From Natronobeatus ordinarius (GTDB taxonomy: Archaea; Halobacteriota; Halobacteria; Halobacteriales; Natrialbaceae): a DNA stretch of 64,000 nucleotides. A program made the position numbers and the translations under genes. How positions within the stretch are numbered: position 1 is the stretch's first letter; every line of letters begins with the position of its first letter. Shown in pieces: positions 54,575 to 63,507 of the stretch. The notes beneath the pieces were generated by a model. That model was not told the DNA's origin. It saw only the letters and a program-made list of their open reading frames with translations, and did no database searches. The stretch spans positions 1,984,001 to 2,048,000 of the forward strand of contig NZ_CP101456.1 of NCBI RefSeq assembly GCF_024362485.1, read 5' to 3'.

Positions 54575-55864
54575 CTACCGACCGACCCGCTTTCGAACCT
54601 GCACCCTGATCGGCAGCCCGAACGCGCCAGCCAGGGGGAGGACGACGAAAGCGACGAGGTCGGTCGGGAGCGACGCGTAGCCGACCACGCCGGCCACGAG
54701 CGCGACCAGCGGGGCACAGACAGCGACCACGTAGCCGTACGACGGCGCCCAGCCCGGGAGCTGGCGGGTTCGGTAGACGATCACGCCGAACAGAAGCGGC
54801 AAGAGGACGATCCCGGTGAGCAGCGGACCGCCGCCGGCGAAACTCGTCGCCCCGAGCGCGAGCGCGATCACGATCGTCTCGTCGAAGGTGATCGGCCCCC
54901 ACGTGTCCCGCCGCCAGAGGAGGCGTGCGCTGAGCACGAGGAGCAACGACGTGGCGACGGCACCCGCGAGGACGACGTACCACGCAAGCGGCGACAGCGG
55001 CAACGCCACGGGTTCGGCGGTCGCGACGAACTCCGCCGGCACGTCGATGCCGTAACGGCTCTCCGACAGCACCGCCCAAATGGCCGCCGGGGCGACGCCG
55101 ACAGCGGCGAGCTCGGCGCCGAGCGTCCGCAGCGAGGCCGCGTTCTCCAGCCCGAAGTGAACGAGCCCAGTGAGGTAAGTCAGCGCCGCGAGCCAGATCA
55201 GCGGCCACGCGAAGTTCTTGCCGTGCCACCACTGGACGAACGCCTCGAGCGAGGTGCGCCCACCGGCCGACGACGACCGGCGTTCGCTCGTCGCGGTGCT
55301 CGCCGTTCGAGTCGCGCGACCGTCACCCGTCGCCGTCCCCGTTGCGGTACGCGACGACGTGGACGTCCCCGTTGCGGTACGCGACGACGTGGCTGTTCCC
55401 GTTGCCCCGGCCGCGTGTGCTTCCGAGGCAGTGTCTCTCGAACTCGACGCGCCAGCCGAACTCGCATCGCGCGTGGCACTCGAGCGCGACTGGCTGCTCG
55501 TGGCCTCCGTGGTCCGTGAGTCGGTGCCCGCCCGTTCGCTCGTCGACGTCGACGTCGACGTCGACCGATCGGTTACTGCGTCGTCTTCGTCGGTCGGCTC
55601 GCGTCGCCAGAGGTCGGCCGACGGGAGCCCGGAGGTCCGTTTCGAGACGTACGCTGCGTGGCCGAGTCGGTCGTACGCCTGGCGCTCGACCGGATCGCCC
55701 AAGATGTCGTAGGCCTTCTTGAGAACGGTAAACTGGGCCTGTGCGCGATCGTCGTCGTTGAGATCGGGATGATAGATACGGACCTGCGTTCGAAACGCCT
55801 CCTTGATTTCCTCCTGGGTGGCGTCCGGGGGAACGTCGAGCAGGTCGTAGAAGTCATCTGTCAT
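54575..55864 (-). CDS. membrane protein with N-terminal J domain
   Basis: The 429-residue protein has a J domain at residues 3-70 with the HPD motif in RIYHPDLNDDD, then a Ser/Thr/Ala-rich linker (residues 95-205) built from repeats such as GTATSSRTAT. Six or so membrane helices fill the C-terminal half (for example LAWYVVLAGAVATSLLLVL). The J domain would recruit a DnaK-type chaperone to the membrane. There is no zinc-finger or substrate domain of DnaJ proper. Haloarchaeal genomes often carry such fusions. Confidence 0.8.
   Translation of the reverse strand: MTDDFYDLLDVPPDATQEEIKEAFRTQVRIYHPDLNDDDRAQAQFTVLKKAYDILGDPVERQAYDRLGHAAYVSKRTSGLPSADLWRREPTDEDDAVTDRSTSTSTSTSERAGTDSRTTEATSSQSRSSATRDASSAGASSSRDTASEAHAAGATGTATSSRTATGTSTSSRTATGTATGDGRATRTASTATSERRSSSAGGRTSLEAFVQWWHGKNFAWPLIWLAALTYLTGLVHFGLENAASLRTLGAELAAVGVAPAAIWAVLSESRYGIDVPAEFVATAEPVALPLSPLAWYVVLAGAVATSLLLVLSARLLWRRDTWGPITFDETIVIALALGATSFAGGGPLLTGIVLLPLLFGVIVYRTRQLPGWAPSYGYVVAVCAPLVALVAGVVGYASLPTDLVAFVVLPLAGAFGLPIRVQVRKRVGR
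55337..55396. repeat. two tandem 30-bp repeats in the J-domain protein linker
   Basis: Units 55337-55366 and 55367-55396 share CCCCGTTGCGGTACGCGACG and differ only at the end (GGACGT versus GGCTGT). They encode TATGTSTSSR-type linker repeats. Confidence 0.8.
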
Positions 55865-55972
55865 AATGGTCGTCGAGCGCGTCGTCTTGCCCGGAAGTAC
55901 GCATACGGGGACTATAATTTCAATGTTTCCGATGACTCGTGGGGCCGTGTCACCCTCGAGAGACGACCGCGG

Positions 55973-57232
55973 TCAGGGGAAGTCCTCGAGTGAGGTCTGT
56001 CCGCTGACTCGCTCCTCTCGGTTCCGGTCGACCGTCGTCCCATTCCTATTCGGGGTCGTTTCGCCCGACGTGACGTCCGACCAGCCGTCCAGCCGGCTCT
56101 GATCGGCCGCATCGAACTCGAGGTTGGCGAGCCGAACGCCGAGTTTCCGCACACGACGGGTGGCGAACTCCTCGAAGAGCTCGAGCGCGAGCTCCGTGAC
56201 GAGGTCGGGGTCGTCGACGGGGCCGGAGAGCGACCGTTCGCGCGTGTGCACGTCGTACGGCGGCGTGACGGCTTTCACCCCGACGGTCCGGTAGAGGGCG
56301 CCCTCTCGACGCGCCCGGTCGGCGACCGCGGCGGCGAGCGTCTCGACCCGCTCGCGTTTCGGGCCTGGCTCCTCGACGGCTGCGTCGAACGCCGACTCAC
56401 GCGAGAAGCTCTTCGGTCGGCCCCTCGGCTCGACTTGCCGATCGTCCTCGCCGCGGGCGCGGTCGTACAGCTCCCGGCCCCGCTCACCGAATCGTTCTGT
56501 GAGCTGTCGCGGATCGGCGTCGGCGACGTCGGCCGCCGTCTCGAGGCCCATCCCCCGAAGCTCGCGGGCGGTGACGGGACCGACGCCGTGGAGCAGTTCG
56601 ACCTCGAGGGGCGCCAGGAACGACCGAACCTCCCCCGGCCGAACGACGGTGAGGCCGTCTGGCTTCTCGAAGTCGCTCGCGATCTTCGCCGCGCTCATCG
56701 TTGGCGCGACGCCGACGCTCACGGTGACGCCGACCTCGCGGCGGATGCGGTCTTTGACGTGGCGGGCGAAGCCGTCGGCGACCGTCCACGCCGTTCGCTC
56801 GGTGACGTCGAGGTAGGCCTCGTCGATGCTCACCTCGCGGACGACGTCGGCGCAGTCGTGGAGAATCTCCCTGACCCCGGCCGCGACGTCCTTGTAATAC
56901 TCTCTGTCGACGGGCCGGTAGTGGCCGGTCTCCTCGAGCGTGAGATCGGGGTCGTCCGCGACGTCGACGCGACGAGGCAGCCGCTCGAGCGCCTGCGAGA
57001 TCGGCTGGGCGCTCTCGACGCCGAATTCGCGGGCCTCGTAGCTCGCCGTGGCGACCGCGCCGACCGTCTCGCCGGGTTCGTACCCCATGCCGACGACGAC
57101 GGGCTCACCCTCGAGGTCGGGCTCGCGGAGGCGCTCACAGGAGGCGTAGAAGCAGTCGGCGTCGACGTGGAGGACGATGCGATCCTCGCCGTCCTCACGG
57201 TCGACGCCCGGGAGCTGTGGCCCGTCAGACAT
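55973..57232 (-). CDS. dinB: Y-family DNA polymerase IV with C-terminal PIP box
   Basis: The 419-residue product has HVDADCFYASCERLREPDL with the first metal Asp, GAVATASYEAREFGV, VSIDEAYLDVTE with the catalytic Asp-Glu, SVGVAPTMSAAKIASDFEKPDG, and a helix-hairpin-helix thumb (LLHGVGPVTARELRGMG). It ends with QTSLEDFP, a sliding-clamp (PCNA) binding box. The enzyme does translesion synthesis. It is a single gene; the start ATG 57232 gives a normal N terminus. Confidence 0.93.
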   Translation of the reverse strand: MSDGPQLPGVDREDGEDRIVLHVDADCFYASCERLREPDLEGEPVVVGMGYEPGETVGAVATASYEAREFGVESAQPISQALERLPRRVDVADDPDLTLEETGHYRPVDREYYKDVAAGVREILHDCADVVREVSIDEAYLDVTERTAWTVADGFARHVKDRIRREVGVTVSVGVAPTMSAAKIASDFEKPDGLTVVRPGEVRSFLAPLEVELLHGVGPVTARELRGMGLETAADVADADPRQLTERFGERGRELYDRARGEDDRQVEPRGRPKSFSRESAFDAAVEEPGPKRERVETLAAAVADRARREGALYRTVGVKAVTPPYDVHTRERSLSGPVDDPDLVTELALELFEEFATRRVRKLGVRLANLEFDAADQSRLDGWSDVTSGETTPNRNGTTVDRNREERVSGQTSLEDFP

Positions 57233-57544
57233 ACGCTACTCGAGGCTTCGTGCGAGCGGACGTGAACGTTGCGTCCGAGCCGTCCGCGCAGTGAGATCGC
57301 GCTGCCGGGCACCGACCAGTCGTTCCACGACCACGTCGCCCATCAAGTGAACGGACACTCCGATCAGTACAGAGCACAGTTGTGGCGGCGACACTCGGTC
57401 CCGACGGGTGTTGTCAAGGTTGGTCTGCTGACTATAGAGAGTGTATGCACCAGAACGACTCCGTTTCGTTCACGCCAAATTCGGTGACCAATCAGACTAC
57501 TGAATTCGAATGTATCGGATACGTCTCTGCCCAGAAAGAGGACT
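57233..57544. other. 310 bp without a supported gene
   Basis: The DNA becomes AT-richer towards 57480, the border of the patch carrying two small membrane proteins. No gene or repeat was recognised. Confidence 0.4.
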
Positions 57545-57853
57545 TCACACTCGAGATACAAACGGATCTCGTTCTTTCCACACGGCATAGAGTCCGTAGA
57601 ACATTGCGCTCATAAATCCAATTAACAGCAAAATCGCACTGATCATTCCGGCTGGCTGGGGGAACGAAACAAGGGTACCTTGTTCAAGCCCAATCAATAC
57701 TCGGTAACTAAACCACAGTACAAACGCCGGTAGAAAGTACCGCCCACCACGATTCGTATCGGTGATTTTGGATGCAATCAAGAGAATACAAATCCCGATC
57801 ACTGGAATAAGCAGACTGATAACGTTTTGTCCCCCTCCAAACCATTCTATCAT
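57545..57853 (-). CDS. small membrane protein, AT-rich
   Basis: The 102-residue product has three hydrophobic segments: VISLLIPVIGICILLIA, YFLPAFVLWFSYRVLIG and MISAILLLIGFMSAMFYGLY. The pattern is clean and membrane-like. The codon use is AT-rich, clearly different from the neighbouring core genes, which suggests recent acquisition. No family is recognised. The similar small membrane gene at 58171-58431 shares orientation and composition. Confidence 0.6.
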   Translation of the reverse strand: MIEWFGGGQNVISLLIPVIGICILLIASKITDTNRGGRYFLPAFVLWFSYRVLIGLEQGTLVSFPQPAGMISAILLLIGFMSAMFYGLYAVWKERDPFVSRV

Positions 57854-57980
57854 TGAGTAGGTAGTTATGTTTCAAGAGCTTGTTTCTTCGGTTCTCTGTC
57901 CGGAAAACATAAACTCGTAACCTGTTCTGACCGAGCACCATCCTCGCAAGGCACGTTGTATCTCGTGGCGCGTTCGCGCC

Positions 57981-58043
57981 CTGTATCTCGCACGCTTCGC
58001 TCAACCTGTCCAGTAGCTGTCAGACAGCGCGTGCAAGATACAG
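57981..58043. repeat. inverted repeat with 15-bp arms between two small membrane genes
   Basis: CTGTATCTCGCACGC (57981-57995) and GCGTGCAAGATACAG (58029-58043) pair at 14 of 15 positions around a 33-base loop. Just left of it GGCGCG, TT, CGCGCC (57967-57980) forms a second perfect hairpin, and a further TGTATCTCG copy is at about 57957. The cluster could be a structured RNA, an element end or a binding site. Confidence 0.55.
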
Positions 58044-58170
58044 AGAATGAGTTTAGCACAACGACTGCGTTTGTTACACGTCGAAATCGATGATCCATCC
58101 GCTCGCTACACGTTCGAGCGGGGCGCTGAATACGGTATCGATAGGCAGAATCCACCCTAAACCACTGTCG

Positions 58171-58431
58171 TCAAATACCAAATCTGGAAGTAGCCATCGA
58201 AAAAAGGGAGACACCGAAGCCGACGATCATACACAGGATGCCGAGCAGCTGGATGATATCCCTTACATTGTCGGATAATGCACTCTCATCGAGCATCATA
58301 CTATAGTGGAGCAGTGCTGCTGGCCATCGAAAGCAGACGAATCCGACAAAAAATAGTAAGAGCCCGGCACCGACGTTCATAAATATGGGTATACCCCTAT
58401 CAGTATGAGTTTTTATTATCGCCTTCAGCAT
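58171..58431 (-). CDS. small membrane protein, AT-rich
   Basis: The 86-residue product begins MLKAIIKTHTDRGIPIF and has two long hydrophobic segments (VGAGLLLFFVGFVCFRWP and IIQLLGILCMIVGFGVSLFS). Composition is AT-rich like the 57545 gene. A TATA-type promoter may lie to the right at 58432-58460. No family is recognised. The gene diverges from gamma-glutamyltransferase. Confidence 0.55.
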   Translation of the reverse strand: MLKAIIKTHTDRGIPIFMNVGAGLLLFFVGFVCFRWPAALLHYSMMLDESALSDNVRDIIQLLGILCMIVGFGVSLFSMATSRFGI

Positions 58432-58525
58432 TCAATTCGAACGTAGAACGGACACGACAGCCGAGTATCACACCTCCCCTGCCTCGAGGGCCGCGTTTTA
58501 GACACTCCTCTTCGAACCGGTGGGT

Positions 58526-60187
58526 ATGGACTACGACCTCGACCGATTCGACTCGAGGCGCTCGACCGTCTACGCCAACCGCGGGATGGTTGCGACCAGC
58601 CAGCCCCTCGCGGCGGAAGCCGGCCTCGAAATCCTGCGGACCGGCGGCAACGCCTTCGACGCAGCCGTCGCGACGGCCGCCGCGCTCAACGTCGTCGAGC
58701 CCACCTCCACGGGGCTGGGCGGCGACGTCTTCGCGCTCTACCGCACCGCCGACGGCGAGGTCGGCGCGATGCGCGCCTGCGGGGGCGCACCCGCTGACGC
58801 GACGATCGAGAACGTGAAACGCGCCCTCGAGACGGCCGACGACCCCTCGGCGTACTACCCTGAATCCCGCGGCTACGCCGTCGACGAGGCGACGGGCGCC
58901 GACGACCTCGAGATGCCCTTCCTCGGCCCGCACGCAGTCACCGTTCCGGGCACCGCCCGCGGCTGGGAGACGACCGTCGAGGAACTCGGTCGGCTGAGCC
59001 TAGGCGACGTGCTCGAACCTGCGATCGAGTACGCCCTCGAGGGCTACCCCGTCTCGGAGGCCATCTCTTATTACTGGCAGGGGGCGACCGAGCTCTTTAG
59101 CGACGAACACGCCCGCGAAGCGTACCTGTTCGACGGCGAGGCTCCGGAGCCGGGCCAGACGGTGCGACTGCCCCGACTCGGCGAGTCCATACAACTGATC
59201 GCCGAAGCGGGCGCAGACGTCGTCTACGAGGGCGAGATCGCCGAGGCAATCGCCGAAGCCGTCCAGTCGAAGGGTGGCTTTCTGACCGTCGAGGACCTCG
59301 CGGCGTTCGAACCCGAGTTCCTCGAGCCCGTGAGCACCACCTACAACGGCGCGGAGATTTTCGAACTGCCGCCGAACAACCAGGGGCTGATCGCGCTCGA
59401 GGCGCTGAACATCGCAGAAGAGATCGGCGCGGGCGAGCATCCCTACGACTCGCCCGAACGAGTCCACGCCTTCGCCGAGGCGATGAAGCTGGCGTTCGTC
59501 GACGGCCACCACTACGTCACTGACCCCGAGTACGAGGAGATCCCACCCCTCGGCTCGAAGGCGTACGCCAGAGAGCGCGCGACGGCGATCGGCGACTCGC
59601 CGATCCGCGATCCCGAAGTCGGCGTCCCGACGCGCGCGGCGGAGGATGCTGACACCGTCTTGCTGACCGTCGGCGACGCGGAGGGCAACCTCGTCTCGTA
59701 CATCAACTCCCGCTTCGCGGGTTTCGGCAGCGGGCTCGTCGCGGGCGAGACCGGCATCGCCCTGCAAAACCGTGGCGCGTCGTTCTCGCTCGATCCCGAC
59801 CACCCGAATCGACTCGAGCCGGGCAAGCGGCCGTTCCACACCCTCGTGCCGGCGATCGCCCGACTCGACGCCGACGACTGGGCGGCGTTCGGCGTCATGG
59901 GTGGCTACATGCAACCCCAGGGCCACGTCCAGGTGCTCTCGAACCTGATCGACTACGGGATGAGCGAGCAGGCGGCCCTCGACGCGCCCCGATGGCGCTA
60001 CCGCGAGGACGGCGCCCTCGGCGTTGAGGAACGACTGCCGAACGCCGCTGCGCTCGCCAGACGAGGACACGACGTGCGCGTCCTCCCGCCGACGCTGTTC
60101 GGCGGCGCTCAGCTCGTCCGCCGGCGAGAGAAGACGCTGTCGGGTGCCACCGAGCCACGGAAGGACGGAAACGTCGTGGGCTACTGA
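58526..60187 (+). CDS. ggt: gamma-glutamyltransferase family protein
   Basis: The 553-residue product starts with FDSRRSTVYANRGMVATSQPLA, and has GGNAFDAAVATAAALNVVEP, STGLGGDVFALY and the catalytic region in DADTVLLTVGDAEGNLVSYI near residue 375. In this family the precursor self-cleaves before a Thr; the candidate is the Thr of ADT. The enzyme transfers or hydrolyses gamma-glutamyl groups. Haloarchaea mainly use gamma-glutamylcysteine as thiol, a plausible substrate. No signal peptide is present. GTG 58520 is in frame but ATG 58526 is preferred. Confidence 0.87.
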   Translation: MDYDLDRFDSRRSTVYANRGMVATSQPLAAEAGLEILRTGGNAFDAAVATAAALNVVEPTSTGLGGDVFALYRTADGEVGAMRACGGAPADATIENVKRALETADDPSAYYPESRGYAVDEATGADDLEMPFLGPHAVTVPGTARGWETTVEELGRLSLGDVLEPAIEYALEGYPVSEAISYYWQGATELFSDEHAREAYLFDGEAPEPGQTVRLPRLGESIQLIAEAGADVVYEGEIAEAIAEAVQSKGGFLTVEDLAAFEPEFLEPVSTTYNGAEIFELPPNNQGLIALEALNIAEEIGAGEHPYDSPERVHAFAEAMKLAFVDGHHYVTDPEYEEIPPLGSKAYARERATAIGDSPIRDPEVGVPTRAAEDADTVLLTVGDAEGNLVSYINSRFAGFGSGLVAGETGIALQNRGASFSLDPDHPNRLEPGKRPFHTLVPAIARLDADDWAAFGVMGGYMQPQGHVQVLSNLIDYGMSEQAALDAPRWRYREDGALGVEERLPNAAALARRGHDVRVLPPTLFGGAQLVRRREKTLSGATEPRKDGNVVGY

Positions 60188-60229
60188 GTCGCACTCGAGC
60201 CCTCGTCCGATTCCATCGAGGAGTTCGAC

Positions 60230-60323
60230 GGCGTCACTGGTTCCCGTCTTTGGACGACCAGACGGTCGACGACACGACCGACGACCAGTCCGGCGGCGTC
60301 ACCGGTTCCCGTCTTCAACGACC
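60230..60323. repeat. two near-identical 30-bp direct repeats at the 3' end of the DUF6517-type gene
   Basis: The segments 60230-60259 and 60295-60323 share GGCGTCAC(T/C)GGTTCCCGTCTT and the following ACGACC. The second copy includes the last codons and stop of the lipoprotein gene; the first looks like a duplicated tail beyond it. Confidence 0.6.
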
Positions 60324-60946
60324 GCCTCCGCGAGTTCGCGGACGTTTTCCTCCTCTTCGAACGCCACCTGCTCAGGGTAGACGCCGATGGTTACGAACAG
60401 GTCGTCATCGGTCTCGACGGCCTCGGTAACGTGGAGGGCGACCTCGAGTGGCGAGCCGTCGAAGGCCGCGTCGGCGGTGAACTGAGACTGCGTCGTCGAT
60501 TGCTCGAGGATCGTCACCGTCTCGTCGGCTTCGTGGCTGACGTCGCCGACGTCGTCGTAGTTGCTCGCGACCAGCTCGACGAGCTCGGCGGTCGACATCT
60601 CTTCGACGGGGTTGACGTTCCGTCCCACGACCCCGATCTTCGGGGTCGTGAGGACGGCGAACACTGCGGCGCGCTGGCTGCCAAGCGGCCCGAGGTTGAC
60701 AGCTTTCTCGTGGTCGGTCATGTGGTTTCGAACGACGATCCGCTCGGAGTAGCCCAGAGCGCCGACGTCCTCCTCGACGGCGAGTTCCTCGACGGCCGTG
60801 CGCTCGTATCCCGTCTCCTCGAGCGCCGTGGCGTCGACGCCGCCCGGCGACGCCTCGTGTTCGTCGAATCCGACGACCCCGAGACAGCCAGCCAGTCCGG
60901 CGAGAGTGAGACTTCCGACGCTCGCGACGACCGCTCGACGGTTCAT
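60299..60946 (-). CDS. lipoprotein, DUF6517-like
   Basis: The 215-residue product has a signal with two Arg (NRRAVVASVGSLTLAGLAGC) and a lipobox, so Cys21 is probably lipidated outside the cell. The rest is acidic and beta/alpha mixed (ERIVVRNHMTDHEKAVNLG, VFAVLTTPKIGVVGRNVNP). I associate it with the haloarchaeal DUF6517 family. Function unknown. A second lipoprotein gene lies 60 bp upstream on the same strand. Confidence 0.72.
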   Translation of the reverse strand: MNRRAVVASVGSLTLAGLAGCLGVVGFDEHEASPGGVDATALEETGYERTAVEELAVEEDVGALGYSERIVVRNHMTDHEKAVNLGPLGSQRAAVFAVLTTPKIGVVGRNVNPVEEMSTAELVELVASNYDDVGDVSHEADETVTILEQSTTQSQFTADAAFDGSPLEVALHVTEAVETDDDLFVTIGVYPEQVAFEEEENVRELAEAVVEDGNR

Positions 60947-61006
60947 GTTCTCTCAGAACACACGTTCGTTCATAAGTGTTCGTCGGCCGGGAGACAGTCG
61001 TGACGG

Positions 61007-61459
61007 TCAACTGCTCTCGCGCTCTCGCTGCTGGACGTCGACCTCGAGGCCGTCGTCCTGGAGCCGAATCAGAACGATCCGAGTCTCCGGCGTGATCTCG
61101 ACTTCCTCGAGCTCCTCGACGTCGTCCTCGTCGAACTCCTCGTCGCCGAAGTCCGACCCGAGCGCGCCCTCTAGTTTGATGACTCGCAGGCGTTGTTCGA
61201 CCGGTGAGAGGTGCTCCGGGATAACGCGCTCACCCGGTGTGATAGAAAAGCCCTGGTCGTAGCTCTGGCGGCCCGACTCGACCTCGTGGGCCACCAGGTA
61301 GACGTTGTGGTACTCGTTGCCCTCGTTGTAGATCTCGATGGGGACCGGACTCTGAAGGAAGCCTTCGGCCAGCTGCTGAACGTTCCCCACGCAGCCAGCC
61401 AGCCCCACCGCTGCGAGCGCACTGGCGGATCCGAGTACCGTGCGACGATTCACAAACAT
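61007..61459 (-). CDS. small lipoprotein
   Basis: The 150-residue product has an N-terminal signal with NRR and lipobox LAGC (VLGSASALAAVGLAGC). The mature part has a beta-sandwich-like start (VPIEIYNEGNEYHNVYLVAH) and a very acidic tract (residues about 105-130), ending in basic QRERESS. No family is recognised. It is upstream of the DUF6517-like gene in the same direction and probably shares its transcript. Confidence 0.68.
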   Translation of the reverse strand: MFVNRRTVLGSASALAAVGLAGCVGNVQQLAEGFLQSPVPIEIYNEGNEYHNVYLVAHEVESGRQSYDQGFSITPGERVIPEHLSPVEQRLRVIKLEGALGSDFGDEEFDEDDVEELEEVEITPETRIVLIRLQDDGLEVDVQQRERESS

Positions 61460-61613
61460 TGCTCGGTGTCGAACGACCGTATGTGTTACCTTTCTCGACG
61501 ACCGCCGACGCTGGGGTGATCGCTCGAATACGTTCTCACGATGGTTGGAGGCTCGTACCGGTGATCGACTCCTCGAGACGACGATCCTTAGTAAACCGTC
61601 CCAGCCGACAGTC

Positions 61614-63116
61614 TCACTCGCCCTTCGGCGAGTAGTTCGGCGCCTCGTCGGTGATGACGACGTCGTGGGCGTGTCCCTCGGCCTGGCCGGCCGAGGAGAC
61701 CCGGACGAACTCCGAACGCTCCTTGAACTCTGGGATCGTTCCGGCGCCGACGTACCCCATCCCCGACTGCATGCCGCCGGCGAGCTGGTGGAGCTCGGAC
61801 CGGAGCGTTCCCTTGTACGGCGTGGCGGCCTCGACGCCCTCGGGGACGTAGTCCTCGTCGTCCTCGGGATCCTCCTTGAGATACCGATCCGCGTCGCCCG
61901 ACTTCATCGCGCCGACGCTCCCCATGCCGCGATACTGCTTGTACTTCTTGCCGTTCATCGTGACGACCCGACCGGGGGCCTCGTCGGTCCCCGCGAAGTA
62001 CGATCCGAGCATGACGGCGTCCGCACCGGCCGCAATCGCCTTGATCGCGTCGCCGGAGTAGCGAATGCCGCCGTCGGCGATCACCGGCACGTCGTGTTCT
62101 GCCGCGACGTCGGCGACCTGAGCGACCGCCGTGATCTGGGGCATCCCAGCCCCCGAGACGACCCGCGTCGTACAGATCGAGCCCGGACCGATTCCGACCT
62201 TGATGCCGTCGGCGAAGTCGACGAGGTCGGCAGCCGCCTCTCGCGTGCCGACGTTGCCGACGACGACGTCCGCGTCGACCTCCGATTTGATCTCGCGAGC
62301 CCCGTCGATCACGTTCAGGTTGTGCGCGTGCGCGGTGTCGATGAAAAGCACGTCGGCACCCGCCTCGTCGGCTGCACGCGCACGATCTAGCTCGAACGGG
62401 CTGACGGCGACGCCACAGCGAAGTCGCCCCGCCTCGTCTCGAGCGGCCTGTTTGTACTCCCGACGCTGGAGGATGCCCTGCATCGTGACCAGGCCGACGA
62501 GCAGTTTCTCCTCGTCGACGACCGGGACCCGTTCGATCTTGTGCTCGTACATCATGTCGAACGCCTCGCGGGCGTCGACGTCCTCGGGTGCCGTGATGAC
62601 CTCGTCGGTCATCGCCGCCGTCACCGGGTCGTCCTCGTTGACCTCGAGGTGTGGGCGGATGTCCGTACTCGAGATGATCCCCAGCACCTCCCCGCGGGTG
62701 TTGACGACGGGCGCGCCGCCGACGCCTTCCCGGATCATCATTTCATCGACCTCCGTGACCGTCATTTCGGGATCGGCCGTGACGACCGACTCGAGTGGGA
62801 TGATCAGTTCGTCGGCGCTCTTGACGCGTTCGATCTCCTCGACCATCTGGTCGATCGTCATGTTCCGGTGGATGACGCCGAGGCCGCCGTGGCGGGCCAT
62901 CGCGATCGCCATCCCGCTCTCGGTGACGGTGTCCATCGCCGCCGAGAGGATGGGGACCGAGACCTCGACGGTCGTCGAGACGCGCGAGGTGAGGTCCGCC
63001 TCGTCGGGTTCGACCCGGCTCTCTTTCGGTCGTAACAGGACGTCGTCGAACGTCAGCGCTTCCGGTACCTGGAGTTTCGAAGAATAGGGCTCGTGCTCGG
63101 GAACGTCGTTCGCCAT
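61614..63116 (-). CDS. guaB: inosine-5'-monophosphate dehydrogenase
   Basis: From ATG 63116 the 500-residue product has the IMPDH N terminus (ALTFDDVLLRPKESRV), two CBS domains at about residues 95-220, and the catalytic Cys in GIGPGSICTTRVVSG near residue 310. It continues with PVIADGGIRYSGDA and YRGMGSVGAM. It oxidises IMP to XMP, the first step to GMP. The frame is open upstream to 63314, but that segment is low-complexity repeats. It is a single gene. Confidence 0.95.
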   Translation of the reverse strand: MANDVPEHEPYSSKLQVPEALTFDDVLLRPKESRVEPDEADLTSRVSTTVEVSVPILSAAMDTVTESGMAIAMARHGGLGVIHRNMTIDQMVEEIERVKSADELIIPLESVVTADPEMTVTEVDEMMIREGVGGAPVVNTRGEVLGIISSTDIRPHLEVNEDDPVTAAMTDEVITAPEDVDAREAFDMMYEHKIERVPVVDEEKLLVGLVTMQGILQRREYKQAARDEAGRLRCGVAVSPFELDRARAADEAGADVLFIDTAHAHNLNVIDGAREIKSEVDADVVVGNVGTREAAADLVDFADGIKVGIGPGSICTTRVVSGAGMPQITAVAQVADVAAEHDVPVIADGGIRYSGDAIKAIAAGADAVMLGSYFAGTDEAPGRVVTMNGKKYKQYRGMGSVGAMKSGDADRYLKEDPEDDEDYVPEGVEAATPYKGTLRSELHQLAGGMQSGMGYVGAGTIPEFKERSEFVRVSSAGQAEGHAHDVVITDEAPNYSPKGE

Positions 63117-63273
63117 GTAAACCGTCGGACGGCGTGCGGGAAAAACGTTGCGAGACGGACCGTCCCGTGGGAGCGATCCGCTCGCCCGGCCCCACTCCTC
63201 ATCGTGCCGCGTGTCTCCACCCTCGCCATGCCGCGTGTCTCTGCCCTCGCCGTGTGCCCCCACTTCCCACGCA

Positions 63274-63282
63274 ATATTTATT
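63274..63282 (+). promoter_or_regulatory. TATA box of the 65-residue protein gene
   Basis: ATATTTATT is centred about 29 bp before ATG 63307, so the transcript is probably leaderless. It is the clearest TATA word in this part of the window. Confidence 0.62.
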
Positions 63283-63306
63283 GTCAAACGAGTACTCGAA
63301 CCTGTC

Positions 63307-63504
63307 ATGAGCACTGTGAATGCCAGTGAGGCCCGGATTGCCGGTCAGACGAGCGACGACTTCGTCACCGCGTTCAACTTCGGGAACTTCACATTCACAG
63401 TGCAGGCTTTTAAACGGTCGCTCGACTGGCTCGTCTCGGGCCAGCCCGTGTCGGACCGTTCGTCTCACCACCTGTCGGCCCAGGGGGACGGCCATCGTTC
63501 GTAA
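63307..63504 (+). CDS. 65-residue protein of unknown function
   Basis: The short product opens MSTVNASEARIAGQTSDDFV, has an aromatic-rich centre (AFNFGNFTFTVQAFKRSLDWL) and a polar tail. No membrane segment or metal site is seen. The leaderless promoter and the next gene only 3 bp downstream suggest a real gene expressed with it. Confidence 0.6.
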   Translation: MSTVNASEARIAGQTSDDFVTAFNFGNFTFTVQAFKRSLDWLVSGQPVSDRSSHHLSAQGDGHRS

Positions 63505-63507
63505 CCG

